NCBI RefSeq assembly: GCF_014204985.1 | Contig: NZ_JACHMP010000001.1 | Location: forward strand, 3,596,001-3,660,000 | Origin: Streptosporangium becharense | Lineage (GTDB): Bacteria; Actinomycetota; Actinomycetes; Streptosporangiales; Streptosporangiaceae | Direction: 5' to 3' | Length of the DNA: 64,000 bases | In this document: piece after piece, positions 17,163-27,631 of the stretch | How positions within the stretch are numbered: the stretch's first letter is position 1 | Layout: every line of letters starts with the position of its first letter | Translations under genes and position numbers: made by a program | Notes under the pieces: model-generated | Told to the model about the DNA's origin: nothing | Seen by the model: only the letters and a program-made list of their open reading frames with translations | Database searches by the model: none

Positions 17163-17690
17163 ATGCAGCCGTTCACGCGGGGACTGATCGCCGTCACCGT
17201 CGCCGTGACCGCCACCGTGAGCGCGCTCGCCATCGCCTCCCCGCCCGCGGCTCTGACCGCCGCCTCCGCCACCTCGGCCGTCCCGGCGGACGCGTCGGCC
17301 GCGAGTCCCACGGCCGCCGCCTCGACCACGTCCCTGGGGCCGCAGAGCTCCGCGAACGGCACGGCCTCGGTCTCCGGCCGGATCACCGCGGCCGGCGGAA
17401 CGCCGCCCGGCCGGCTGGAGATCTCCGGCCGGCTGTCCAACCGGGACACCCGGGCCGCGAAGCGCGGTGGCACGTGCGCACACCTGGAGGTGCGGCTCAC
17501 CTACGCCCCCGAAGCCGGGCACGACGCCCCCGAGGTGGTGGTCGACCGCGTCTGCCGGCCCGGTGAGACCGCGGAGTTCTCCTACGAGAGGAAGGGCGTG
17601 ACACGCGTGGAGACCAGGGTGTGCGTCAGTTCCCCGGTCTCCTCCACCCCGTCCCGTTGCGGTGACTGGCGGACCGCCTACGCGGTGTGA
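17163..17690 (+). CDS. Secreted hypothetical protein
   Basis: A 175-residue protein with a Sec signal peptide (MQPFTRGLIAVTVAVTATVS, then an Ala-rich region) and an Ala/Ser/Thr-rich spacer. The ~100-residue C-terminal domain contains four Cys (GGTCAHLEVRL, DRVCRPGET, TRVCVSS, PSRCGDW), probably in two disulfides. ATG 17163 follows GAGGAGAG. No family recognised; the Cys pairing and beta-rich pattern suggest a small extracellular domain. Confidence 0.7.
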   Translation: MQPFTRGLIAVTVAVTATVSALAIASPPAALTAASATSAVPADASAASPTAAASTTSLGPQSSANGTASVSGRITAAGGTPPGRLEISGRLSNRDTRAAKRGGTCAHLEVRLTYAPEAGHDAPEVVVDRVCRPGETAEFSYERKGVTRVETRVCVSSPVSSTPSRCGDWRTAYAV

Positions 17691-17892
17691 GCCGGGCCGC
17701 GCGACCCCGGTGCCGATCCGTGCGGCAGGGCCGCGTGAGGCGAGCCGCGCGAGGTGAGGAGTGGTCCGGCGGAGGCCTCCCCAGCCCTCCGCCGGACCAC
17801 GGGCTCCCTCCACGTGCCCACCCGACGACGAAGTACTCACCTTTTTCAGAGATTTTGTGCTGTCCGAGATTCCCCGCAGTCAGGCCGGGACG

Positions 17893-18864
17893 TCAGAGCC
17901 TCACGAACCAGTCGCGGACGGCGTCCACCCCGCCCGTCGCCAGGGCCACCATCAACGCGCAGCGGGCCTTGGCCGGCGCCAGGCCGCGGGCGCCGATCGC
18001 CCCCACCGTGGCGGCCAGGCCCGTGCCCGGGGGCAGGTCCTCCAGCGGGGTCGCCGGGGTGCGGCACCTGGACGCGACGACGACCGGGATCCCCCACTCC
18101 GTGAGCTCGGCGATCGTCGACAGGAGACTGACGGGCACGTTGCCCATGCCGGTGCCCTCCAGCACGATCCCCTGGGCTCCGGCGTCCACGACCGCGGTGA
18201 GCAGGACGGAGTCCATCCCCGGGTAGGTCTTGATCAGGGCGACGTCCGACGCGGGTTCCCCCGCCGTCATGGGCGGCCGGGGCGGCGGGGCGGCGAGCGT
18301 CTGGACCCGGCCGCCGATCACCCTGCCCAGCGGGGGGAAAGGGGCCGACGAGAAGGCCGCGACGCTCGCGGCGTCGACCTCGGTGACCCAGCGGGCCGCG
18401 TGGACCTCGTCGTTGACGCAGACGACGGCCCCGGCGCCGCGCATCACCCCGTCGGCGGCGACGGTGACGGAGGCGGCCAGGTTGCGGGGGCCGTCGCCGG
18501 ACAGCTCGTCCAGGGAACGGATGGCCCCGGTCAGCACGATTCCGCCGCGCTCGGCCGCCCCGCCCGCGAGCAGGTCGACGAGGTAGGCGGTCTCCTCCAG
18601 CGCGTCGGTGCCGTGTGTGATCACGACGCCGTCGAACCCGTCCCCCAGCAGGGCCGAGCGTGCCCTGCGGGCCAGTGCCAGCATCGTGGAGGGTGACATG
18701 TCCCAGCTCGGCTCCGCCGGCACGTCCTCCACGACGACGTCCGCCGTGAGGGCTCCGGCGGGGACGGTCCGCAGAAGCTCCGCCCCGGAGGCGACGGACG
18801 AGCGGCCGGGCCCGTGGGAGTAGGCGATGGTGTCACCGGTCGCCAGCAGCAGCACACGCTTCAC
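17893..18864 (-). CDS. L-asparaginase-type amidohydrolase
   Basis: This 323-residue cytoplasmic asparaginase-like enzyme hydrolyses asparagine to aspartate and ammonia. The first catalytic Thr lies in LLATGDTIAYSH (family TGGTIA with Asp for Gly), and the second triad is in ITHGTDALEET (Thr-Asp pair). LTGAIRSLDELSGDGPRNL corresponds to the conserved TGAMR region. No signal peptide is seen. A palindrome lies just upstream in the putative promoter. Confidence 0.9.
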   Translation of the reverse strand: MKRVLLLATGDTIAYSHGPGRSSVASGAELLRTVPAGALTADVVVEDVPAEPSWDMSPSTMLALARRARSALLGDGFDGVVITHGTDALEETAYLVDLLAGGAAERGGIVLTGAIRSLDELSGDGPRNLAASVTVAADGVMRGAGAVVCVNDEVHAARWVTEVDAASVAAFSSAPFPPLGRVIGGRVQTLAAPPPRPPMTAGEPASDVALIKTYPGMDSVLLTAVVDAGAQGIVLEGTGMGNVPVSLLSTIAELTEWGIPVVVASRCRTPATPLEDLPPGTGLAATVGAIGARGLAPAKARCALMVALATGGVDAVRDWFVRL

Positions 18865-18995
18865 GAACGAGTTCCCCTCTCCGAGCCGCGGACGCGCCCG
18901 TCTCCCGGGTGTCCCGGCCGCCTCTCGGCCGCGTCCCGGTCCGGGCTCCAGCGGGCGTGCCCGGGAACGGGCACCTCCTATTTATAACCCATGAC

Positions 18996-19012
18996 TAACC
19001 CCTAAGGGGTTA
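18996..19012. promoter_or_regulatory. Palindrome upstream of asparaginase gene
   Basis: TAACCCCT-A-AGGGGTTA is a perfect 8-bp inverted repeat. Reading toward the asparaginase gene it is followed by a TATAAAT stretch (about 18980-18986) that could be a -10 box, so the palindrome would cover the -35 region. It could instead act as a terminator for the SDR gene that ends at 19024. Confidence 0.5.
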
Positions 19013-19023
19013 CATGTTGTCCG

Positions 19024-19917
19024 TCAACTGTTCCGGCCGAGGAACTCCCGGTAGTAGGTCAGGAAGTCGGGGCGTGAGCCGTCGAGGTCGGTGAAGCCGT
19101 ACTCCGCGGCCAGTTCACCGGTGCTGTACGACCCGCCGCTCTTGGCCATGATCTCCGGGTCGGCGGCGAGCGCGGCCACGGCCCGGCCGATGTAGGCGGG
19201 CGTCTCCGAGGCCGCGAAGTGCGGATCCTTGTCCGCGCCGGCACGCCAGTTCTCCTCGGTGACGCCGAAGTGGTCCAGCATGGCCTCCGAGCGCAGGAAT
19301 CCCGGGGTCAGCGCGACCGCCGCCACGCCGTGCGGCCTCAGTTCGGCGGCCTGGTTGCGGGCGAGCCGGATGACGGCGTGTTTGGCCAGGTCGTAGAAGA
19401 AGGAGCCGCGGTAACCGCCCAGCAGTTCGTCGACCCAGCGTTCGGTGCCGTCGGTGATCTCGACGACCAGCCCGCCCCCCTGGGCGATCATCAGCGGCAG
19501 GGCGAAGTGGCTGGTGATGATGTGGGTGTCCACGGCCCGGTGCAGCAGGCGCAGGCCGCCCGCCAGGTCGTGCTCCCACAACGGCTTGTCCCACTGGGCG
19601 AGCTGGTCACCGCCCCACACGTCGTTGACGAGCAGGTCGAGCCTTCCGTGGTCGGCGTGGATCCGTTCGACGAGCGCGCGTACCTGCTCCGGGTCGGAGT
19701 GGTCACAGCGGACGGCGATCCCGGTGCCGCCCCGCGCGCCGACCAGTTCGGCGGTCTCCTCGATGGTCTCGGACCTGCCGAGGTCCGACGGGGCCTCGCG
19801 GGTGCTGCGACCGGTGACGTACACGGTCATGCCCGCCGCGCCGAGCTCGACGGCGATGCCGCGGCCGGCGCCACGGGTGCCGCCCGCGACGAGGGCGACG
19901 GCTTCTGTTGCCTGCAT
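19024..19917 (-). CDS. Short-chain dehydrogenase/reductase
   Basis: This 297-residue NAD(P)-dependent SDR has the glycine motif as VAGGTRGAGRGIAVELG (first Gly of the usual TG replaced by AG), NDVWGGD in the place of NNAG, and the active-site YDLAKHAV. ATG 19917 has a strong GGAGGAGA ribosome binding site. It is divergent from the MFS gene. An imperfect copy of the MFS operator lies 42-63 bases upstream of this start, so the pair is probably co-regulated. Confidence 0.87.
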   Translation of the reverse strand: MQATEAVALVAGGTRGAGRGIAVELGAAGMTVYVTGRSTREAPSDLGRSETIEETAELVGARGGTGIAVRCDHSDPEQVRALVERIHADHGRLDLLVNDVWGGDQLAQWDKPLWEHDLAGGLRLLHRAVDTHIITSHFALPLMIAQGGGLVVEITDGTERWVDELLGGYRGSFFYDLAKHAVIRLARNQAAELRPHGVAAVALTPGFLRSEAMLDHFGVTEENWRAGADKDPHFAASETPAYIGRAVAALAADPEIMAKSGGSYSTGELAAEYGFTDLDGSRPDFLTYYREFLGRNS

Positions 19918-19958
19918 GGTTCTCCTCCGGCGCCGGAAGCGGCCCGGCGCACTCCGCA

Positions 19959-19980
19959 TTAGTGAACGACCGTTTGATAA
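19959..19980. promoter_or_regulatory. Imperfect operator on the SDR side
   Basis: TTAGTGAACG (19959-19968) faces CGTTTGATAA (19971-19980) across two bases. It resembles the perfect site at 20002-20027, with changes at a few positions, and lies in the SDR promoter region. Confidence 0.55.
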
Positions 19981-20001
19981 CGGTAGCCGATCCATCCTAG
20001 A

Positions 20002-20027
20002 TTAGTAAACGAATGGTCGTTTACTAA
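20002..20027. promoter_or_regulatory. 26-bp TetR-type operator upstream of the MFS gene
   Basis: TTAGTAAACGA (20002-20012) and TCGTTTACTAA (20017-20027) are exact reverse complements separated by ATGG. It ends 14 bases before the MFS start codon and is AT-rich compared with its surroundings. Size and symmetry fit a TetR/QacR-type site, yet neither neighbouring gene encodes a regulator. Confidence 0.85.
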
Positions 20028-20041
20028 TGGGAGAGGCTTCC

Positions 20042-21490
20042 ATGTCCACGAACACCGCGCATCCGGCGTCGCGACGGCCGGCGTTACTCCTGACCGCCCT
20101 CTGCGCCGCCCAGGTCATGCTCGTCCTCGACCTGGTGGTGGTGACCGTCGCCCTGCCGTCGATCCGCGCCGACCTGGGCATCGCCCCCGCCGACCTGCAG
20201 TGGGTGGTCACCACGTACGGCCTGGCGTACGGCGGGTTCATGATCACCGCGGGGCGCGCCGGCGACCTGTTCGGGCACCGGCGCATCCTCGTCGCGGGGC
20301 TCGTGGTCTTCACGGTGGCGTCGGCGCTGGCCGGGCTGGCCACCGGCCCGGTGACCCTGTTCGCCGCACGTGCCCTGCAGGGGGTCGGCGGCGCCCTGGT
20401 CTCGCCCACGGCCCTCGCGCTGCTCACCACCGCCTTCGCCGAAGGCGAGGTGCGCAACCGGGCACTCGGCGCGTGGGGCGCCGTGGGCTCGGCCGGGGCG
20501 ACCGGCGCCGCCCTGGTCGGCGGACTGCTGACCGACCTGGTGCACTGGCGGGCCATCTTCATGATCAACATTCCCGTGGGGATCGTGGTGATCCTGGTGG
20601 TGATCCGGATCGTCGGCGGTCACCGGCCCGACCGGACGGGCCGTCTCGACCTGGCCGGCGCCGTACTGCTGACCGGAGGTGTGGTCCTGCTCGTCGCGGC
20701 GGTCACCCGTGCCGCGGAGGGCCCGACGGCGGCGGTCTGGGTGATGGCGGGTGCCTCGGCGGCCACCCTGGCGGCGTTCGCGGTCGTGGAGCGGCGGGTG
20801 GCCGAACCGGTGGTGAAAGCGTCCCTGCTGGCCACGCCCACCGTGCGGTACGGCAACCTGATCTGCGCGCTGTCCGCCGCGGCGGCCCTGGTGACGCAGT
20901 ACTTCACGACGCTCTCGCTGCAGAACGTGGCCGGCATGTCCCCCCTGGAGACCGGGCTGGCCTTCGCGCCGGTCACTGCGATCATCGTCGTCGTGTCGGG
21001 GCGGGCGGGAGCGCTGGTGGCGCGGTTCGGGGTGCGGCTGATGATCACCGCGGGGGCTGCGGCCACCGCGCTCGGGCTGCTCCTCCTCGGGCTGGCCCCG
21101 TCCGGCGCCGTGTGGACCGGTGCGCTGCCCGGCCTGCTGATCAGCGGGCTGGGCGCCGGGCTGATGTTCGCCCCCTCGATGATCGTGTCGACCAGCGGGG
21201 TGCCGGACGAGGACCAGGGGCTGGCCTCCGGCCTGCTGAACACCTCCTTCCAGCTCGGCGGGCCGCTGGGCCTGGCGGTGCTCAGCGCGGTCGCCGCCTC
21301 AGTGACCGGCGGGGCGACCGGCGGGGTGACCGGCGGGGCGACCGGCACGCAGGCGCTCACCGACGGGTACCGGGCGGCCTTCCTGTGGTCCCTGGCGCTG
21401 CCCGCGCTGATCGTCGCCGCCGTCGCCGCCCTGCCCCGCGACACCGCCCCGGAACCGGCGCCGGCCCACCCCGGCTCCGCACTGGAGTAG
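20042..21490 (+). CDS. MFS drug-efflux transporter (EmrB/QacA type)
   Basis: A 482-residue proton-driven exporter with about 14 membrane helices. It has the DHA2-type first helix motif (LDLVVVTVALPSIRADLG, Asp in helix 1), LQWVVTTYGLAYGG in helix 2, motif A as GRAGDLFGHRRIL, and WRAIFMINIPVGI. ATG 20042 follows GGGAGAGG; the upstream ATG at 20027 overlaps the operator. A four-fold 12-base repeat encodes VTGGATGG-type residues before the last helix. Probably induced with the divergent SDR gene. Confidence 0.92.
   Translation: MSTNTAHPASRRPALLLTALCAAQVMLVLDLVVVTVALPSIRADLGIAPADLQWVVTTYGLAYGGFMITAGRAGDLFGHRRILVAGLVVFTVASALAGLATGPVTLFAARALQGVGGALVSPTALALLTTAFAEGEVRNRALGAWGAVGSAGATGAALVGGLLTDLVHWRAIFMINIPVGIVVILVVIRIVGGHRPDRTGRLDLAGAVLLTGGVVLLVAAVTRAAEGPTAAVWVMAGASAATLAAFAVVERRVAEPVVKASLLATPTVRYGNLICALSAAAALVTQYFTTLSLQNVAGMSPLETGLAFAPVTAIIVVVSGRAGALVARFGVRLMITAGAAATALGLLLLGLAPSGAVWTGALPGLLISGLGAGLMFAPSMIVSTSGVPDEDQGLASGLLNTSFQLGGPLGLAVLSAVAASVTGGATGGVTGGATGTQALTDGYRAAFLWSLALPALIVAAVAALPRDTAPEPAPAHPGSALE
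21302..21349. repeat. 12-bp x4 tandem repeat in the MFS gene
   Basis: The units GTGACCGGCGGG and GCGACCGGCGGG alternate four times in frame and encode (V/A)TGG repeats in a loop between the last helices. Confidence 0.85.
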
Positions 21491-21588
21491 GGCCCGCCGT
21501 CCGAGAGGAAAAGGTGGGGTTTTCCCCACCTTTTTTCGGGATACCTCGGCCATGTGCCCGGGAACGCCGTGATCTCTACCGTGGGGGG

Positions 21589-22827
21589 ATGACCTCCACC
21601 GAGTTGACCACCCCCTGGGAGAGGATCAGCGCCCACTGGTCGGCGCGGACCTGGCTCCGCACCGCGCACCTGGTGACGGGCCTGGCGGTCGCGTTGCCGG
21701 GAGCGGCGGTGATCCTGGGGCTGGTGGCCGCGGCGGTGATGCTGGTGTGGACCGTGGTGGTCCCGGTGGTGGCTCTGCTGCTGCTCTTCGGGGTCGTGCG
21801 ACTGCTCACCCGGCTGCAGCGGTCCCGCTTCTCCGCCTTCCTCGGCACCGACATCCCCCCGGTCCCGCCTCGCCGGTTGAGCAGGAACCCCCTCAGGCGG
21901 CTGGCCGAGGAGGCGCGCACCTGGAGCGCCTGGCGTCGGCTCTCCTACCACCTGCTGACCCCGCTGATCAACGGGATGGGGGCCGTCACGGTCGTCGGGG
22001 TCTGGTCGGGCGGCCTGGTCACCGCCGCGTTCGCGGTGCGGACCTGGACGGCCGGGGAAACCTGGCACACCGCGGCGTTCGTCCTCGTCTCCGGCGTGCT
22101 GCTCGTCATCGGGCCGTGGCTGGCCCGCGGGTTCACCCTGCTGGACGTGATCGCCGCCGAGGCCCTGCTCGGCCCCAGCGTCAGCGACCAGCTGGTGCGA
22201 CGGGTGGAGACCCTCCGGGAGAGCCGCGCCGAGGTGGTCGACGCCGCCGACGCCGAGCGCCGGCGGATCGAACGGGACCTGCACGACGGCACCCAGCAGC
22301 GGCTGGTGTCGCTGGCGATGAACCTCGGCATGGCCCGCGCCACCCTCACCGACCTGCCCGAACCCGCCCACCAGGTGATCGTGCAGGCGCACGAGGAGGC
22401 GAAGCTCGCGCTGAAGGAACTGCGCGACTTCGTCCGCGGGCTGCACCCGGCCGTGCTCAACGACCAGGGGCTGGACGCGGCGCTGTCCGGGCTGGCCGCG
22501 CGGGCGCCGCTCCCCGTACGGCTCGACGTCGACATGCCTGAACGGGTCTCCCCGACGGTGGAGGCGGTGGCGTTCTTCGTCGTGTCGGAGGCGCTGACCA
22601 ACATCGCCAAGCACGCGCAGGCGTCCGAGGCCGAGGTCACGGTCGGCCGGCGCGACGGCCGGCTCCAGCTGGCCGTGTTCGACGACGGGCTGGGCGGCGC
22701 GGACCCGAGCCGGGGCAGCGGGCTGCGCGGGCTGGCTCAGCGGGTCGGATCGGTGGACGGCATCCTGATCGTCGACAGCCCGGTCGGCGGGCCGACGACG
22801 ATCAGAGTGGAGTTGCCGTGCGCGTAG
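21589..22827 (+). CDS. NarL-type sensor histidine kinase
   Basis: This 412-residue membrane kinase has four or more hydrophobic segments in the first ~190 residues (LVTGLAVALPGAAVILG, VVVPVVALLLLFGVV, WSGGLVTAAF, FVLVSGVLLVIGPW). A HisKA_3 dimerisation box follows, with the phosphorylated His in RRRIERDLHDGTQQRL, then a HATPase domain (SEALTNIAKHAQA; FDDGLGGADPSRGSGLRGL). ATG 21589 follows GGGGGG. It overlaps the response regulator by 10 bases. The signal is unknown. Confidence 0.92.
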   Translation: MTSTELTTPWERISAHWSARTWLRTAHLVTGLAVALPGAAVILGLVAAAVMLVWTVVVPVVALLLLFGVVRLLTRLQRSRFSAFLGTDIPPVPPRRLSRNPLRRLAEEARTWSAWRRLSYHLLTPLINGMGAVTVVGVWSGGLVTAAFAVRTWTAGETWHTAAFVLVSGVLLVIGPWLARGFTLLDVIAAEALLGPSVSDQLVRRVETLRESRAEVVDAADAERRRIERDLHDGTQQRLVSLAMNLGMARATLTDLPEPAHQVIVQAHEEAKLALKELRDFVRGLHPAVLNDQGLDAALSGLAARAPLPVRLDVDMPERVSPTVEAVAFFVVSEALTNIAKHAQASEAEVTVGRRDGRLQLAVFDDGLGGADPSRGSGLRGLAQRVGSVDGILIVDSPVGGPTTIRVELPCA

Positions 22828-23459
22828 TGCTGGCCGAGGATTCGGTGCTGCTGCGAGAGGGTCTCATCCGGTTGCTCGGTTCGGCGGGCATGCACGTCGT
22901 GGCCGCGGCGGCCGACGCCGGCGAGTTGCTGCGCGCCGTGGACGAGCACGAGCCCGACCTCGTCGTCACCGACGTCCGGATGCCGCCGTCGCACACCGAC
23001 GAGGGGCTGCGCGCGGCGCTCGTCCTGCGCCGGCAGCGGCCCACGCTCGCCATCCTCGTGCTCTCCCAGTACGTCGAAGAACGTTACGCCACCCAACTGC
23101 TGTCCACCGCGACCAGCGGGATCGGCTACCTGCTCAAGGACCGGGTGGCCGACGTCACCGAGTTCCTCGACGCGCTGCGCAGGGTCGCCGCGGGCGGCAC
23201 CGCCCTGGACCCGGAGGTGGTCGCCCAGCTGCTGCTGCGCAGGCACAGCGACCCGCTGGACCGGCTGACCCGCCGGGAACGCGAGGTGCTGTCGCTGATC
23301 GCGGAGGGCCGGTCCAACGCCGGCATCGCCGAGGCGCTGGTCATCTCCGAGAGCGCGGTCGGCAAGCACATCAACAACATCTTCACCAAGCTCGACCTCT
23401 CCGGCGCCGACAAGGACCACCGCCGGGTGCTGGCCGTCCTACGATTCCTGAAAGTCTGA
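22818..23459 (+). CDS. LuxR/NarL-family response regulator
   Basis: A 213-residue partner of the preceding kinase. The receiver has the acidic pair in VLAEDSV, phospho-acceptor Asp in VVTDVRMPP, Ser in VLSQYV and Lys in YLLKDRV. The LuxR-type HTH begins LTRREREVLSLIAEG and ends VGKHINNIFTKLDL. GTG 22818 overlaps the kinase end. The next gene begins right after its stop, so its membrane product may be part of the same response. Confidence 0.94.
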   Translation: MRVVLAEDSVLLREGLIRLLGSAGMHVVAAAADAGELLRAVDEHEPDLVVTDVRMPPSHTDEGLRAALVLRRQRPTLAILVLSQYVEERYATQLLSTATSGIGYLLKDRVADVTEFLDALRRVAAGGTALDPEVVAQLLLRRHSDPLDRLTRREREVLSLIAEGRSNAGIAEALVISESAVGKHINNIFTKLDLSGADKDHRRVLAVLRFLKV

Positions 23460-24263
23460 GTGAGCATGACGACGCGTAGCAGAGCCCGGACCGTCTGGAT
23501 CATCGCGGGCACGATGCTCACGGCACTCTCCGTGAGCTTCGTCACCGCGTCCATCTGGGTCGACGCCACCAAGCCTCCCCGGATGGAGGAGACCTCAAGC
23601 TCCTCGAAGCCGTTCACTGCACCGAAGATCGTCGTGGACGTCACCGGCCACCTCGACGTCCACATCGTCGCCGGCGCGGACGGCCTGCTCCGCACGGAGC
23701 AGTCACTCGTGTGGTACGGCGACCGGCCCCGGTACCGGCCCTCGGTCACGGAGCGGTGGGAGGGACAGACGCTCCGGCTCGACGCCACCTGCCCCCACGT
23801 GAACGAGCACGTCTGCGAGACCACCTACACCCTGGCGCTGCCCGCGGACACCCACGTCGAGGTGACGGGCCGGTCCGGGATCGTCTCGGTGCGCGACGTC
23901 CGGGGCGACGTGCGGCTCACGACCACCACGGGCGGGATCCTGGTGAACGACACGCGAGGCACGCTGTGGGTGCGCTCCCAGAAGGGAGGGGTGTGGGGCA
24001 ACGGCCTGCGCTCCGTCAAGGCCGACGTCGAGACCGGCATGGGCGACATCTCCCTGGACTTCGCCGAGGCGCCCAGCGACGTCAAGAGCGTGGTACGGAC
24101 CGCCGGGGACGTGGAGGTGAGGGTGCCCGAGAGCGAGAAGTACAACATCCAGGCCAAGGCCCGGTTCACCACCGTCGGGGTGCCGTCCGACCCCGCCGCC
24201 GAGCACCGGATCACCGCGCTGACCGGCGAGGGCGAGTCGCGGATCACGCCCTACCTGTTCTGA
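23460..24263 (+). CDS. DUF4097-like membrane-anchored beta-repeat protein
   Basis: This 267-residue protein has one N-terminal membrane anchor (TVWIIAGTMLTALSVSFVTA) followed by an extracytoplasmic domain of short repeated strands (VEVTGRSGIVSVRDVRGDVRL then TTTGGILVNDTRGTLWV). This pattern is typical of DUF4097/DUF2807 beta-helix proteins. A GTG at 23460 directly follows the regulator stop; ATG 23466 is an alternative. The tight link with the two-component system suggests an envelope-stress output or sensor. Confidence 0.75.
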   Translation: MSMTTRSRARTVWIIAGTMLTALSVSFVTASIWVDATKPPRMEETSSSSKPFTAPKIVVDVTGHLDVHIVAGADGLLRTEQSLVWYGDRPRYRPSVTERWEGQTLRLDATCPHVNEHVCETTYTLALPADTHVEVTGRSGIVSVRDVRGDVRLTTTTGGILVNDTRGTLWVRSQKGGVWGNGLRSVKADVETGMGDISLDFAEAPSDVKSVVRTAGDVEVRVPESEKYNIQAKARFTTVGVPSDPAAEHRITALTGEGESRITPYLF

Positions 24264-24304
24264 CTTCCGACGCGGGCTCCCGGCCCGGCACGGCCCCCGG
24301 GTGT

Positions 24305-24378
24305 GGCGGGCCCGGTGCGGGGCTCCGTGCGGCGGGCCCGGTGCGGCGGGTGACCCCGGTGCGGCGGGCCCGGTGCGG
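24305..24378. repeat. Three copies of a 16-bp GC repeat
   Basis: GGCGGGCCCGGTGCGG occurs at 24305, 24331 and 24363 in the spacer between the DUF4097-like gene and the TetR gene, with partial copies between. Nothing else is visible in the gap 24264-24456. Confidence 0.85.
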
Positions 24379-24456
24379 CGGGCCGCACACAGCTTTTCCT
24401 CCCGGGAGACCACCGCTTGACCACCTTCACCTGATCAGGCGGCTTGAATCGGACTC

Positions 24457-25089
24457 ATGGTTCCCGATGACGACCGGCACCGCGAAGCGGTCATCGAGGT
24501 CGCGACGCGACTGTTCGCCGCGTTCGGCTACGACGGCACGTCGTTGCAGGGCGTCGCGGAGGCCGCCGGGCACGACCCGGCCCGGATACAGCAGTGGTTC
24601 GGGGACAAGCTCGGCCTGTACCTCGCCGTCGTCGGAAACGCCCACCTGCGGGAACGCGCCGTCGTGGAGAACGCGCTCAGCTCCCTGCCCTCCGCCGTCA
24701 CCCGCAGGGACGTCTCCGCCGCCATGTACCGGCTCACGGACGGCTACCTGCGGTTCTGCCTCGCCAACCCGCAGGTCCCCGCGCTATGGCTGCACCGCTG
24801 GCTCGGCGACGCCGCCGACATCCCGGACCTGGAGCGCGCCTACGCGATCCCCCTCATCAACCTCACCCGCGACGCGTTGCGCGCCGCCACCCAGGCCGGG
24901 CTGGTCGACGACCGGGTGGACCTGGACCTGATGGTGCGGACGCTGATCTGGAGCGTGTACGGCTTCCTGCACGGCGAGGCGCTCGCCCGCGCCGGCGGAG
25001 GCGGTGCCGACGACCCGGACACGCAGTTCCGCCTCCAGAACCATCTCCACCAGCTGGTCGACCGCATGCTCGGTCTGCCCGGAAGCTGA
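24457..25089 (+). CDS. TetR/AcrR-family transcriptional regulator
   Basis: A 210-residue regulator with an N-terminal HTH (EVATRLFAAFGYDGTSLQGVAEAAGHD, recognition helix RIQQWFGDKLGLYLAVV). The ligand-binding half is helical and includes LIWSVYGFLHGEALARAGG. It lies 67 bases upstream of the GH1-LacI fusion on the same strand, so it may be co-transcribed with it. It could also be the missing regulator for the distant SDR/MFS operator, but nothing in the sequence shows that. Confidence 0.9.
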   Translation: MVPDDDRHREAVIEVATRLFAAFGYDGTSLQGVAEAAGHDPARIQQWFGDKLGLYLAVVGNAHLRERAVVENALSSLPSAVTRRDVSAAMYRLTDGYLRFCLANPQVPALWLHRWLGDAADIPDLERAYAIPLINLTRDALRAATQAGLVDDRVDLDLMVRTLIWSVYGFLHGEALARAGGGGADDPDTQFRLQNHLHQLVDRMLGLPGS

Positions 25090-25113
25090 CCGCCGCACCG
25101 GTATGGGTTACTG

Positions 25114-25143
25114 TGTCGCCGATCACAACGCGATCGAGCGACA
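25114..25143. promoter_or_regulatory. Inverted repeat just upstream of the GH1-LacI fusion
   Basis: TGTCGCCGATC (25114-25124) faces GATCGAGCGACA (25132-25143), an inverted repeat broken by one extra base in the right arm. It directly abuts the GGGGGG ribosome binding site at 25144-25149. A site for the fused LacI domain or the upstream TetR protein is plausible. Confidence 0.55.
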
Positions 25144-25156
25144 GGGGGGCCGTCGA

Positions 25157-27565
<2,409 letters not shown>

Positions 27566-27631
27566 CGGTCGCCGCCGAGGGCGGGCCGGCGGCCGGCTCG
27601 TCAGCGGCCCGCTGCCGCACCATGAACTCAC

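Noticed and set aside
18996..19012. GlnR binding site before the asparaginase gene
   Set aside because: The palindrome does not fit the alternating GTnAC / GAAAC half-site pattern of actinobacterial GlnR boxes.
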